A stretch of DNA of 64,000 bases, from NCBI RefSeq assembly GCF_025060895.1, contig NZ_JANZKV010000183.1, positions 1 through 64,000 on the forward strand, read 5' to 3'. Below are positions 49,601 through 57,952 of this stretch, piece by piece. A model generated the notes under the pieces. It saw only the letters and a list, made by a program, of their open reading frames with translations. It was not told where the DNA came from and ran no database searches. This stretch comes from Stieleria sedimenti (GTDB lineage: Bacteria > Planctomycetota > Planctomycetia > Pirellulales > Pirellulaceae). Numbering within the stretch: the first letter of the stretch is position 1; the number at the start of each line of letters is the position of its first letter. A program made the translations under genes and the position numbers.

Positions 49601-52600
49601 CTGGTCGTCTTCCGTTGGGGGCGACGGGTCGGTTGCCGGAATGCTGACGATGTAGGAGAGGCCTTCGCCGGCCACTTCGGTCTTGGTCAGCCGCAGCCCG
49701 GTTCCTTCGAAACGCGTCAGGACGGCGGGGGCTTTGAGCAGCAGGAAGCGGTCCCCCGGTCGGCCGGACAGCGTGATGGTTCCGGTTGCGGACAACCGAG
49801 CGTCTTGATGCGTCAGTTTCCACTGTTGGTTGATCGAGTCGGCCGCTTGAAACCCCGCCGGAACGGCCGCCAGACTGCTGCTTGCCATCGACAGCATCAG
49901 GGCGAACCCGATCAGCATCGGCGTCACCGGACCAAATGCTTCGCTGGGGACTTCGTTGGAAGCGTCATCTTGGTTTTCGTGTTTGGCTTTCCTTCGCTCG
50001 GCGAGGTCGCGCAAGGATTGATTGGTGTGGTGGACCCACTCACGCGCCGGAGGCAGAAACAGCAGGGTGAAAATCGCCACGGCGAGCAGTCCATAGAACC
50101 ACGCCGCGCCGTCACCTTGCAGCAACACGCCCAGCGCCAGCAATAGAATTCCCCCGCCGCGCAGCAGTCGGCGTTCTTGGACGTCGCGTCTTCTGAACGA
50201 CCAGGCCACGGCGACGATGGCACACAGCAACGCGGTCACGCCGGCGGACGAAAGATTGACGCGCCACAGCGGCGTGTTCTTCACCTGCAATGCAATGGTT
50301 TCGCCGGCCGCCAGAATCGGCACGCTGACTTGCAACGGCTCGGGAACGCCCCGTTGTGAGAGCGCCACCAGCGCGGTTGCGACCGACACGCCAATCGCGA
50401 TCAGCAGACTCAGCAGACCGGCGACGCGGAGGACGTTCGGTTTGCGGCAGGCCCAGAATCCGAAACCGGTCAGCAACGCGATCACCACCAACGCGATCAG
50501 TCCGCGTTTGGCCACCCAATCCAATCCCGACGGCCGCAGCACCGGGACGGGCGGCGTGACCGTTCCGCCAGTCGGCACCAACACGTATTTTTCGTCTCCG
50601 GTCACATTCCACTGTGTTTTCAGGATGGGGGCGAACACGGTGGGCAAGGCGAGTTCGGGGCGGGACTGGTGAACGGCCGGTTTGCCCAATCGCAAACTGA
50701 CCTCGACCGGAACATTCGGGTCCGTGCCGCCGGGAATCGGGATCAACGTGGCCTCGTCGGATTGCCGAGCCGTGACGGGCCGGCCGCCCACGGAAACGGC
50801 CCACAGTCGGACCGGTTCGCCGGGCAACTGAATCTTCAACGTGCGTTGCCCGCGTGTCTTGACGAAGTACACGACGTCGGTGACCAGTTCGCCGTCTTGC
50901 GAAACACGACTATTGGCTTCGGCGAATTCCACGACCTGCGTCGCGGTCGTGCCGGGCTCGAACCAGCTGACGTTCAGGTTCAGTTCGAACGGACGTTGGG
51001 TGTATTGCCAGGTTCCCAGCGGAGGCGCGGTGCTGAGCAGACGTAGCTCCGCGGGCAATTCCAGCGGATCCAGGTTGAGCATGTCATCGGAGATCGATTC
51101 GGTTTGGATTTTCACCTGCATCGGGCTGACGACTTGGATGTAACCGCGTTCGCCCTGGACGCCGATCGGAGCGACTTGACCGGGTTTGAACGAACCGTTG
51201 CTCTTGTCCGGTTTTTCTTCGAAGGTCACCAGCAGGGTGTAGGCGCCCATGACGGGTTGGTGCAGTGAAACGATCAGCGCGTCACCTTCTCTGCGGTAGG
51301 TGCGGACGTCCTTGCCGTCGACCATCACATTGCCCAGTGTGGCCGGGACGGTGATGTTCCACTCGGAAACCGGCGACCCGGTGACGAAGTAGTTGATCAG
51401 TGCGCTTCCGTAAACCGTTTCTTCGCTCAACGAATAGAGGTGAAAGACGTCCGACTGCACACTTCGTTCCAATTGCTGGACGCTCATCGTGGCCGACCAA
51501 CCCGGTTGGCGAATGCGAAAGGCTTGCTGCAGGTTCGGTGTCGGTTTGGGAAAGTACGACAAGGGTTTTTCGGCCAGCAAGTCTGTCGACGCGATTGAAA
51601 TCCGAAAGCCCGGGGCACCGATGATTCCGAGGTCGCCGCGGACCGATTTTGCCTCGGGGTACTCGATGCGTGGCAGGTTCCAGTCGCCCTCCGACGCGGC
51701 TTCACTTTTTTCCAAGTGCAACGCGACGAGCTGGCGTCCGATCACGTCCTGGCCGAAGATGACTTTTAGATTGCGGCGACCACCCGTGACGGCCGTTGCA
51801 GTGATGTAGTCGGCGACGCTCGCTCCGGTGACCGAGACCACGGAGTAGTCCGACGGGATTCCAAAATCCCATTCGCGTATCGGGGCTTCGCGAATATCGA
51901 GTTCAATGTCCGCCCGGACCACGCGATCCGTCTCGGCCAATTCGTAAAGCACCAGTTCGGAAACGTTGACCTCCGGTTGGATGCGATCTGCGGCGACGGT
52001 AAAGCTGTGCCCGGCGGCGGGAAATCGGTACACGAAAACTTGACGGGCTTCGATCGAATCACCGGGAAACTGATCCGGTGCCAGTTGGTTCATGCCGCTC
52101 AGCAGCGTCGGTTCCAGACGCACCGATCCCAGGTTCGTCAGCCGCAGGAATCCCGAATGACGGATCGCGCCGATCGGGACCAGCCGCAGCCCTTCGACTC
52201 GCACCGGAAACGCGCCCAGCGGCGTTTGGCTGCGCACGTTGATCTGGCTTTGGCCGGTGATCGGCTGGCTGAGGGTGACGTCCAGCTGACGCGATTGCCC
52301 CGACTCGGTGACTTTCCAGCCGACGATGTTGTCGCCCTGGACGTCGAGGATTTCGCCCGGTCCGCGTAACCCGATTTGAAACGATTTCAGTTCGCCTTGA
52401 AGCACTTGATAGGTGATCTGGTGATCTTGGCGCAGCAGTCCGGTGCCGACTTTCGCTTCGATCTTGCCGGTGGTGGTGAAGAACAGTTTTCCTTCGCCGG
52501 TTCGACGAGCGGTTTTCCACTGCAGTTTCGCGCGGCCGGTTGCCGGCAAGAAACCGAGCCAGGTGTCGTCGTTGCGAAGCGGCACGACCGATTCTTGGTC

Positions 52601-53659
52601 GCTCACAAACTCGAGATCAGATTCCAGTCCGATGAGGGTCAGGGGAACCACGGCGCTGGCGGCGATGGTGATGTCCATGCGATGCACGTTGGGGGCGGGG
52701 GCGTCCAGGGTGGCGACGAAATCGAGTGCCACCGGAAAGCTGCCGGCATCGGCAAAGGTCAGTTGGTAAACCGATTGTCCGTTGAGCATCGAGAGCTGCA
52801 ATTGGTAGTTGTCGTCGGCGGGCACCTCGCTGACGGCGGCATTGCCCGCGAGGATCATGATTTCGGCACCGGGCTCGGTGACATTTGCGGTGCTGCGAAG
52901 CTGGAAGCGAATCGATTTGCCATCGGGATGCAGCTCGCCGCGCAAGGTGGTGTCGACGAGTTCGACTGCTGCGGGGGCGGCTCCGTCACGCTGCAGTGAG
53001 AGCTGGATTTGGCCGCCGCTGGCTGTCTGGAAACGCTCGGCCCGATCGCCAGAATCCAGCGGGACAAACCCGCTGACCGAACTGACCGTGGCGGCGACCT
53101 CAGGGGCATCGATGATGGTTACGACCGAATCGAAACCGACGGACTCGCCCGGGGTCAGGTGCGTCAGATCGATGGACGTGGGAAGTTGCAGTTCGTCCGA
53201 GCGTGTTTTGATCTCCACCTTCAGCTCGGTCGCGTCTTGGTTGATGTGCAGATCCAGGAATCGCTCGTCGCCTTCGCGGCGGACGGACCAAGACCGCAGG
53301 TTTTCGCCCTGGACATCGCTGAGAGCGTCTGGCCCGCGGAGTCCAAAACTCAAGGTCTTGGCGCGCCCCTGGATGACTTTCGCCGTCAGCTGGATGACTT
53401 GCTCGATACGTTCAGTCGAGACGTTTGCAGTCGACGTGGCCTTGGCCGTGTAGAAAACCGGTGGGTCGGGGATTTGTCCGCGGGCTTCCACGACGATCGT
53501 GCCGCTGCCATCACCGGCAATGGAACTGCTCAGTTTGGCTTGTGGTTCCTGGTCCTGGGCATGACAGGGACGGCTCGGTGGCAACGGCAGTACCAGCAAG
53601 AACAGCGCGATAAAAACGGCGAACGCAGTTTTGGGCACGGGCGATGTTGATGCGTTCAT
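46658..53659 (-). CDS. giant (2333-residue) exported membrane protein, third gene of a sigma-VWA operon
   Basis: Starts with a signal peptide (KTAFAVFIALFLLVLPLPPS) and continues as a long all-beta exported region with repeated patterns such as LRSWSVRREGDERFLDLHIN, DNIVGWKVTESGQSRQLDVT and PLGTWQYTQRPFELNLNVSW. Around residues 1050-1200 four or five transmembrane helices occur (LIALVVIALLTGFGFWA, LLSLLIAIGVSVATALVAL, LLCAIVAVAWSF, ILLLALGVLL...LLAVAIFTLLFL). At Met1248 a second signal-like segment (MLIGFALMLSMASSSLAAVP) precedes another ~1050 beta-rich residues, and a last helix (MALVTLLLAGFAAALAFA) ends the chain. ATG 53659 is chosen over an extended frame that runs through a repeat. No known family recognised; a cell-envelope role is inferred. 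Confidence 0.75.
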   Translation of the reverse strand: MNASTSPVPKTAFAVFIALFLLVLPLPPSRPCHAQDQEPQAKLSSSIAGDGSGTIVVEARGQIPDPPVFYTAKATSTANVSTERIEQVIQLTAKVIQGRAKTLSFGLRGPDALSDVQGENLRSWSVRREGDERFLDLHINQDATELKVEIKTRSDELQLPTSIDLTHLTPGESVGFDSVVTIIDAPEVAATVSSVSGFVPLDSGDRAERFQTASGGQIQLSLQRDGAAPAAVELVDTTLRGELHPDGKSIRFQLRSTANVTEPGAEIMILAGNAAVSEVPADDNYQLQLSMLNGQSVYQLTFADAGSFPVALDFVATLDAPAPNVHRMDITIAASAVVPLTLIGLESDLEFVSDQESVVPLRNDDTWLGFLPATGRAKLQWKTARRTGEGKLFFTTTGKIEAKVGTGLLRQDHQITYQVLQGELKSFQIGLRGPGEILDVQGDNIVGWKVTESGQSRQLDVTLSQPITGQSQINVRSQTPLGAFPVRVEGLRLVPIGAIRHSGFLRLTNLGSVRLEPTLLSGMNQLAPDQFPGDSIEARQVFVYRFPAAGHSFTVAADRIQPEVNVSELVLYELAETDRVVRADIELDIREAPIREWDFGIPSDYSVVSVTGASVADYITATAVTGGRRNLKVIFGQDVIGRQLVALHLEKSEAASEGDWNLPRIEYPEAKSVRGDLGIIGAPGFRISIASTDLLAEKPLSYFPKPTPNLQQAFRIRQPGWSATMSVQQLERSVQSDVFHLYSLSEETVYGSALINYFVTGSPVSEWNITVPATLGNVMVDGKDVRTYRREGDALIVSLHQPVMGAYTLLVTFEEKPDKSNGSFKPGQVAPIGVQGERGYIQVVSPMQVKIQTESISDDMLNLDPLELPAELRLLSTAPPLGTWQYTQRPFELNLNVSWFEPGTTATQVVEFAEANSRVSQDGELVTDVVYFVKTRGQRTLKIQLPGEPVRLWAVSVGGRPVTARQSDEATLIPIPGGTDPNVPVEVSLRLGKPAVHQSRPELALPTVFAPILKTQWNVTGDEKYVLVPTGGTVTPPVPVLRPSGLDWVAKRGLIALVVIALLTGFGFWACRKPNVLRVAGLLSLLIAIGVSVATALVALSQRGVPEPLQVSVPILAAGETIALQVKNTPLWRVNLSSAGVTALLCAIVAVAWSFRRRDVQERRLLRGGGILLLALGVLLQGDGAAWFYGLLAVAIFTLLFLPPAREWVHHTNQSLRDLAERRKAKHENQDDASNEVPSEAFGPVTPMLIGFALMLSMASSSLAAVPAGFQAADSINQQWKLTHQDARLSATGTITLSGRPGDRFLLLKAPAVLTRFEGTGLRLTKTEVAGEGLSYIVSIPATDPSPPTEDDQQNDDPQEASSATYQATFDFQLEAIQPINGVPVLTGIAAVQQIDLRYDEAGWDVTSPSAVRIETTEVDDATQANVLLRPGSASLFLKPQVRDVTTEETQFFVEASNLYLPGPGVVDGRHRLHLRTSQGQVSELNVVVPQGLTVSSVSGPVGSWQFDAESGGLKLQIDPAQSQAFDVIIETQRGLDPLPADVTLSPLKVSGANGEVGLVAIAFGPEAQPETLQPNQMSAVNLGDFDAGLITNKQAVLHRVYRYGAEGGEVAVRVAPVAAEVRVASKQVLSLGDERVVLAINFAAEISRAGLFQLSFPLPDGLEVESLTGPALHHWAELTENDQRQIILHLNGKTLGTQSFALALTGAAPSDVGQWEIPRFELNEATRQTGDLVVRPTTGIRLRTVSRQNVSETDPRAMGGEAQGALAFRLLQRDWNLVLGIEKLDPWVTGQVLHEVTLREGQTRTALIANFNVQNASVRSLQVVLPLSDADEIKTLRASGNTVSDLIRTAADSNVWEIQFKRRVVGKIDFRIEYERRGDRENDSETLNPAGFPLARQLSYFYAVRAGGRLELELDGLSEGWQQIDWSTVPPTLREAENRNAPVFALRAVVPASPLIVRAQRHSIADALKLRVAQGSLTTILSPTGDQLTAVEVTVEVIQRSSLSVGLPDGGELFSIFVNGESVNSIRQGGDTNTWQFYILPGIDDRTATVRFVYSVSGNRLRDLKLISPQLNVPLENIQWNVVAPKGFELTDHDGNLELISQTNQEQYDRSSYLSKAVGKRQAQAQQAAQLLEQANQLLQAGEQTKARWALNSVANQYALDAASNEDARVQLENLQTQQAIVGLNTRRQRLYLYNTPSDTVSGDNPQLREAAADNPILQQDQLNFRPQQLSQLLRGNTTEDNAVLQQIAARLVRHQRTTEPAPQAIIISLPEEGSVYTFGRTVQVAENAPLELDLEFASQYRIQAWQMALVTLLLAGFAAALAFATSGRKVA

Positions 53660-53693
53660 GGATGCGATTCCTTGGGGGCGAGTCTGGTTGCTG

Positions 53694-53894
53694 AGGCCCG
53701 GAGGGCTGGCACAATGCTTGCCGGTGGCGTCAGCCACCGGTCCATGGGTGTTCGAACGCGAAGGCCTGAAGGGCCGACACAATCGGGCACTGAACCCCAG
53801 GGCATTGTGTCGGCCCTTCGGGCCTTGGACATTCCTTGGGATCATCTCCGGTGGCTGACGCCACCGGCAGACACTCTGCCGGCCCTCCGGGCCT
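53694..53894. repeat. 200-nt nested palindrome of three arm pairs
   Basis: Three pairs of inverted arms are nested. Outer: AGGCCCGGAGGGCTGGCA (53694-53711) with 53877-53894, one mismatch. Middle: a perfect 22-nt pair, 53719-53740 and 53848-53869. Inner: 53761-53783 with 53804-53826, one mismatch. It lies between the VWA gene and the giant gene of one operon, directly upstream of the giant gene's ribosome site, so RNA read through it would fold strongly. Confidence 0.88.
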
Positions 53895-53950
53895 AGAGAA
53901 TCTCTCAACAGATAAGCTGAATGTCATAGATCGATTCCGTCAGAGTCAAC

Positions 53951-53977
53951 AAACTTGAAACTTGAAACTTGAAACTT
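53951..53977. repeat. short tandem repeat (ACTTGAA)n
   Basis: The 7-nt unit ACTTGAA is repeated three times plus a partial one, 9 nt before the end of the VWA gene (stop side). Such slippery tracts can vary in length between strains. A minor feature. Confidence 0.7.
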
Positions 53978-53985
53978 AAATCAAC

Positions 53986-56900
53986 TCAATTCCCGACCAG
54001 CTGTCGGGCTTGGCCAATCATCATTTGGAGTTGTTGAACTCGCTTGCGGTTGCGGTCTTGGTCGGGTAATCCGGCCAGCAGATCGGAGAGAGTTTTCAGG
54101 TCGACGTTGGCGCCGAGCGGATCGCCGCGGAGCTTGGCCGCGAACAGTGCGGCGGCGGTTGCGATGCGAATCGATTCGGACGCTTGGTCGGGTCGTGGTG
54201 CGTTGGGTTCGTACGGGATCGGCCAGCGGTTTTCGATCATCTGTCCGGTCGACAGGTCTTGGAACCTGACCGAGACCGAACCGACGTCTCCTTCGCCATC
54301 GGGTTTGGCTTGAAATTGATAGACCGCCACTCCCGCTTCGGCCGCCGCCATCTCGGCGGCATCGACCTTGTCGTTGCGGAAGTCTTCTTTCTTGAGCAGG
54401 TGTTTTTCGAAGCCGAGCAATTTGTAGTGGCCGACGCGATTGGGATTGAATTCGATTTGCACTTTGACGTTCTTGGCCGAGGGGCGGAGGGCGCCGGCGA
54501 TTTGGCTGGCGAAGCCGTCGTCGGCGTCATCGGGTGAATCGAGCAGGTAGTAACGGCCGTCGCCCTTGCGGGTCAGCGCTTCCAGGATTTCGTCGTTGAG
54601 TCCTTCGGCAACGATGCCGGCGGCATCAAACGCGATGCCCGCTTCGCGGATCGTCGTGATCCGTTGCGAAAGGCTTTCGGGGTCGGCGTTGCCCAAGTTG
54701 ACGGCGCCATCGGTGAGCAAAATGATTCGGTTCTGCGCGCCGTCGGTCTGATGTTCGCGGGCTTTTTCAAACGCAAGTTGCAGTGCCGCTTCGATGTTCG
54801 TCCCACCTTCGCTGGGCAAGTTGTCGATCAGCTCGACCAGCCGTTGTGCCTGGGCTCCGTCGACCTTGTCGGCCAGCAGTCGCGGTTGGCGTGCGAAGCT
54901 GATCAAGGTGACTTGATCGAGTGGTTTGAGTTGCCCGGCGAGCAGGGCGAATGCGCGGCGGACGGTTTGTTGCCGGTCGAGGCGTTCCATCGAACCGGAG
55001 TTGTCCAACAGGAACGTCAGACGCAGCGGCGTGTTGCTGGCCCGTCCGGCGGCGGCGGTCCGCATCGAGACACGCAGCAGGTTGCGTTGCTGCAGAAACG
55101 GATGAATGGCTTGTTCGAGCCGGCAGGCAACCTTTTCGTCTTGGCTGGGCATCGGATCGCCATAGTCCAAGGCATTGACGAATTCTTCGATCCGAATTTT
55201 CGCCGGCTCGGGCCATTCGCCTCGGGCGAGCGCCGCGGCGGCGAGCTTGAAGGAGACGTCGCTGACGTGCAGCGAGAAGGTGGAAAACGCTTCGGTCGCC
55301 GCGTCTTTCTCATCCAGGCCGGCGGGCACGGGCGATTTTTCCATGGTCGATCGTTTCAGCAACCTTGATACGGAACTCTCCGTCGACTCGTAAGACATGA
55401 AGACATCTCTGCCTTTGCTTGCCACCCGGCCGTTCTGCTGCTGAAGTCCCTTTTGTCGGGTGCTTTGCTTTTCCGCTTGATCGGCCGCGGCAAGTCCGTC
55501 GAACCCATCGAGCGAGGCGTCGAGTTTTTGAAGCCAATCCCGATTCACCTGCACGCCCCAGTTTGTCGTTGGTTTCGAAGGATCGGGTTGCGATTCCTCG
55601 GGTTGCGATTCACCGGGTTGCGATTCACTGAGCGTGGCCGTTTTGCCGGCGATTTCCGCACGGGAGCGCCGACCGGCAACGCGGGTTCCCCATAGCGCGG
55701 GTTCCTCCGCTTGGGGAATGACGATTTTGGGGGTGTCGAGGAAATGTTTTTGGTTGATTGCTTGCTCCGCTGGGGCGGTCACAGCGAGATCGGATCGCTC
55801 CTCCGATTCGCGTAACATGGCTTCCGGCACTGCGGCTTCCGGTGCGCTTTCGGGAGCAGGGATGGAATACGACAGAGCGTCGGAGTCGTAAAATCGACCG
55901 CTGCCTGGACGGTTGGCCGGCGGCGCGGTTGCCTCGCCCATCATGCTCATCCCCTCCATCATCTCCATCTCGGCCATTGGGCGATCAAACGACTCGGCCA
56001 GTCCTTGTTGTGGAGACGCATTGTTTTCGAATGCTTCTCCGCCTAACCCGCCGCCGCCCATCGCGCCGCTCACCGCGCCTTGGAATCCGAGTTGTACGTC
56101 GGCCATTCCGTTCTGGTCGACCGCACGTTGCTTTGCTTCACCCCGCTGAACCGATTCGAAATCGGTGACACTTCGACCGAACCTGGTGGAGGCTTGCGGA
56201 TCAACCATCGTGATTTGATCGGAGAGTTCGGCGCCGTTGTCAAAACGCGGCATCGCGCCGGCGGAGAATTGCCGCGACGCATCGGCTCGGTTCCATTTGT
56301 CTGTTGATCGAAAGGTCTGGCCTTTCTCGACGCCCGATTCATCGGCTGCGGCGGCCACTTCGGGCAACGCGGTGCCGGGAGCCGTCGGATAGCTGGGAGC
56401 CGTCGGGTAGCTGGGAGCCGTCGGGTAGTACTGCACATCATCTTGCAAGTAATAGGCTGACGGGGGCACGGCTTCCTTCTTGATCGCATCGACACCGAGA
56501 CTGTCTCGAATGGCCGACAGCGAGGATTTCGAATCCGCCGTGTCGCCGAAGGTGACGCCGCTTTGCGGCTCAGCCGGTTCCGCCGGACGCGCAAGTTGGC
56601 CGCCGCGGAATCGTCTTTCCGAACCGCTGACCGCGTAGTCGTCCGCCTGCGACGCGCCCTCCATCGCGTATTCCTCCCATTCAGCCTCCCCCAGTTCCAT
56701 GTCTGTTGCAAAGTGGGCTCTGCTGTCGCTGGCGGCTTGCGCGGCTCGCTGTGCCCTACTTGCACTCAGCAACAGGTAGGATCCCGAGGCGAGCAGCAAG
56801 AAGAGGCCGGCGACGCACAACGAGATCGCGACTCGGCTGGCATTCCAGAAGCGGTTGTTCCGCCGCAGTGCGCTCACACCGCCGGGCTGATTCGTTTGGC

Positions 56901-57165
56901 CACTGATCGCGGCCAGCACTTGGTGTCGCTTCTCAGCGGGCAGTTTCCAGTCCTCGTCTTCTGGCGGGGCTTCGTCCGAGCTGACGTCGCGCATGAGTCC
57001 ATCGATGGATTCGAATTGTTTTTTGACCCTCGCCAATTCCGGGCGCTGCTCGATCAATCGGTTCAGTTGATCGCGTTCCAACTCCGACGCTTCGCCGAGC
57101 ACGAGGGCAACGATGCGAGCTTCCAGATCGGGGTCAAGGCGGTCGTTTTGAGATGCTTCGTTCAT
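53986..57165 (-). CDS. membrane VWA-domain protein (YfbK/DUF3520 type) with anti-sigma-like N-terminus
   Basis: 1059 residues. Residues 1-90 (DLEARIVALVLGEASELERD QLNRLIEQRPELARV) look like the short cytoplasmic domain of planctomycete anti-sigma proteins. One transmembrane helix lies near 109-132. A long low-complexity stretch includes three tandem YPTAPS units (about 245-262) and Met/Gly-rich segments. From about 625 (FSTFSLHVSDVSFKLAAAAL ARGEWP) the YfbK-type N-terminal part begins, then the VWA domain with MIDAS residues D721-x-S-G-S (LDNSGSM) and LLTDG; DUF3520 follows to the end. The start ATG overlaps the sigma gene stop (ATGA). It may hold the sigma factor at the membrane and sense an exported ligand; inference from order and domains. 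Confidence 0.85.
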   Translation of the reverse strand: MNEASQNDRLDPDLEARIVALVLGEASELERDQLNRLIEQRPELARVKKQFESIDGLMRDVSSDEAPPEDEDWKLPAEKRHQVLAAISGQTNQPGGVSALRRNNRFWNASRVAISLCVAGLFLLLASGSYLLLSASRAQRAAQAASDSRAHFATDMELGEAEWEEYAMEGASQADDYAVSGSERRFRGGQLARPAEPAEPQSGVTFGDTADSKSSLSAIRDSLGVDAIKKEAVPPSAYYLQDDVQYYPTAPSYPTAPSYPTAPGTALPEVAAAADESGVEKGQTFRSTDKWNRADASRQFSAGAMPRFDNGAELSDQITMVDPQASTRFGRSVTDFESVQRGEAKQRAVDQNGMADVQLGFQGAVSGAMGGGGLGGEAFENNASPQQGLAESFDRPMAEMEMMEGMSMMGEATAPPANRPGSGRFYDSDALSYSIPAPESAPEAAVPEAMLRESEERSDLAVTAPAEQAINQKHFLDTPKIVIPQAEEPALWGTRVAGRRSRAEIAGKTATLSESQPGESQPEESQPDPSKPTTNWGVQVNRDWLQKLDASLDGFDGLAAADQAEKQSTRQKGLQQQNGRVASKGRDVFMSYESTESSVSRLLKRSTMEKSPVPAGLDEKDAATEAFSTFSLHVSDVSFKLAAAALARGEWPEPAKIRIEEFVNALDYGDPMPSQDEKVACRLEQAIHPFLQQRNLLRVSMRTAAAGRASNTPLRLTFLLDNSGSMERLDRQQTVRRAFALLAGQLKPLDQVTLISFARQPRLLADKVDGAQAQRLVELIDNLPSEGGTNIEAALQLAFEKAREHQTDGAQNRIILLTDGAVNLGNADPESLSQRITTIREAGIAFDAAGIVAEGLNDEILEALTRKGDGRYYLLDSPDDADDGFASQIAGALRPSAKNVKVQIEFNPNRVGHYKLLGFEKHLLKKEDFRNDKVDAAEMAAAEAGVAVYQFQAKPDGEGDVGSVSVRFQDLSTGQMIENRWPIPYEPNAPRPDQASESIRIATAAALFAAKLRGDPLGANVDLKTLSDLLAGLPDQDRNRKRVQQLQMMIGQARQLVGN
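56377..56430. repeat. three 18-nt tandem units encoding YPTAPS
   Basis: Units at 56377-56394, 56395-56412 and 56413-56430 differ by one or two bases. They encode (on the minus strand) the YPTAPS hexapeptides in the VWA protein's exported linker. The near identity suggests recent slippage. Confidence 0.85.
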
Positions 57166-57773
57166 GAGCTTCCGTCGATTCCGAGTGGTCGGAGTTTGCC
57201 GGCCAGCTTTTTTAAAATGTGGTGCAATCGGTAGCCCACGTTGCCGATGGTGAGCCCGGTTTGGATGCTGATGTCGCGGTAGGTGAGGTCTTCGAAATAC
57301 TTCAGCCTGACCAGCTGCCGATCCGCATCATCGAGTTCCAGCAAGCTTTGGCGCAGGGCGCCGGCGGCTTCCATTCGCAGCAGCATGTCTTCAGGCGTCT
57401 CGTCTCCGGTTTCGTTGAAGCCGGTGTCGCTGTAGTCCGATGACGGTTTGCCGTCATCGCTGGAGAGCGATTCGCGTTTGATGTGTCGGATGTAGCTGAA
57501 GGCCCGATTGCGGACGCTGCGGAACAGCCAAGCTTTGGGCGTCTCCACTTCGCCCCAGCGGGCGTGCAGCTGCAAAAAAACGTCTTGGACGATCTCTTCA
57601 GCCACCGCACGCCGTCCCGTCAGCGAAAACGCGTAACGCAACAGCGGCGTCTCCTCGGTTTCAAACAGGGCGCGCAAGGGGAGCTGGTACTCACCCTCGG
57701 CGGCCGATTGTTTGACATCAGGAGTCTGTTTCAACATGAATTCGGTTCGGTCCGCCTGGCAAAATTGAATCAC
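57162..57773 (-). CDS. ECF RNA polymerase sigma factor, first gene of the VWA/giant-protein operon
   Basis: 203 residues from GTG 57773, or 191 from ATG 57737; AAGGGG just before the GTG and the lack of a better site before the ATG make the longer form slightly preferred. Region 2 is LLRYAFSLTGRRAVAEEIVQ DVFLQLH and region 4 LVRLKYFEDLTYRDISIQTG LTIGNVGYRLHHILKKL, a normal helix-turn-helix. The gene overlaps the VWA gene by 4 nt. The sigma factor plus a membrane protein with an anti-sigma-like N-terminus suggests an envelope-signalling switch that may activate its own operon. Target genes unknown. Confidence 0.88.
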   Translation of the reverse strand: MIQFCQADRTEFMLKQTPDVKQSAAEGEYQLPLRALFETEETPLLRYAFSLTGRRAVAEEIVQDVFLQLHARWGEVETPKAWLFRSVRNRAFSYIRHIKRESLSSDDGKPSSDYSDTGFNETGDETPEDMLLRMEAAGALRQSLLELDDADRQLVRLKYFEDLTYRDISIQTGLTIGNVGYRLHHILKKLAGKLRPLGIDGSS

Positions 57774-57952
57774 GACCCCTTATCCTCGCACAGGAACAGA
57801 CTCATCGCGAAGGAATTTATTAGCGAGTTTCCGGCAGTTTTCTCTGAAATCGCAGTCCGACGGCCGTTCGGGGCCGGCTTGACGCGTAACGCCACGGGGC
57901 CGGGTGGCACGTTGCAGTGACCGGTCACGGCGTCGTTGGGACACTGGCAGCT

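Noticed and set aside
53660-53908. N-terminal extension of the giant protein to 53908
   Set aside because: The extension is encoded by the nested palindrome and would put 83 repeat-derived residues before a perfect signal peptide; start placed at 53659.
57917-57928. 12-nt perfect palindrome GTGACCGGTCAC as an operator
   Set aside because: It lies downstream of the giant surface gene's stop, far from a start, and is short enough to occur by chance.
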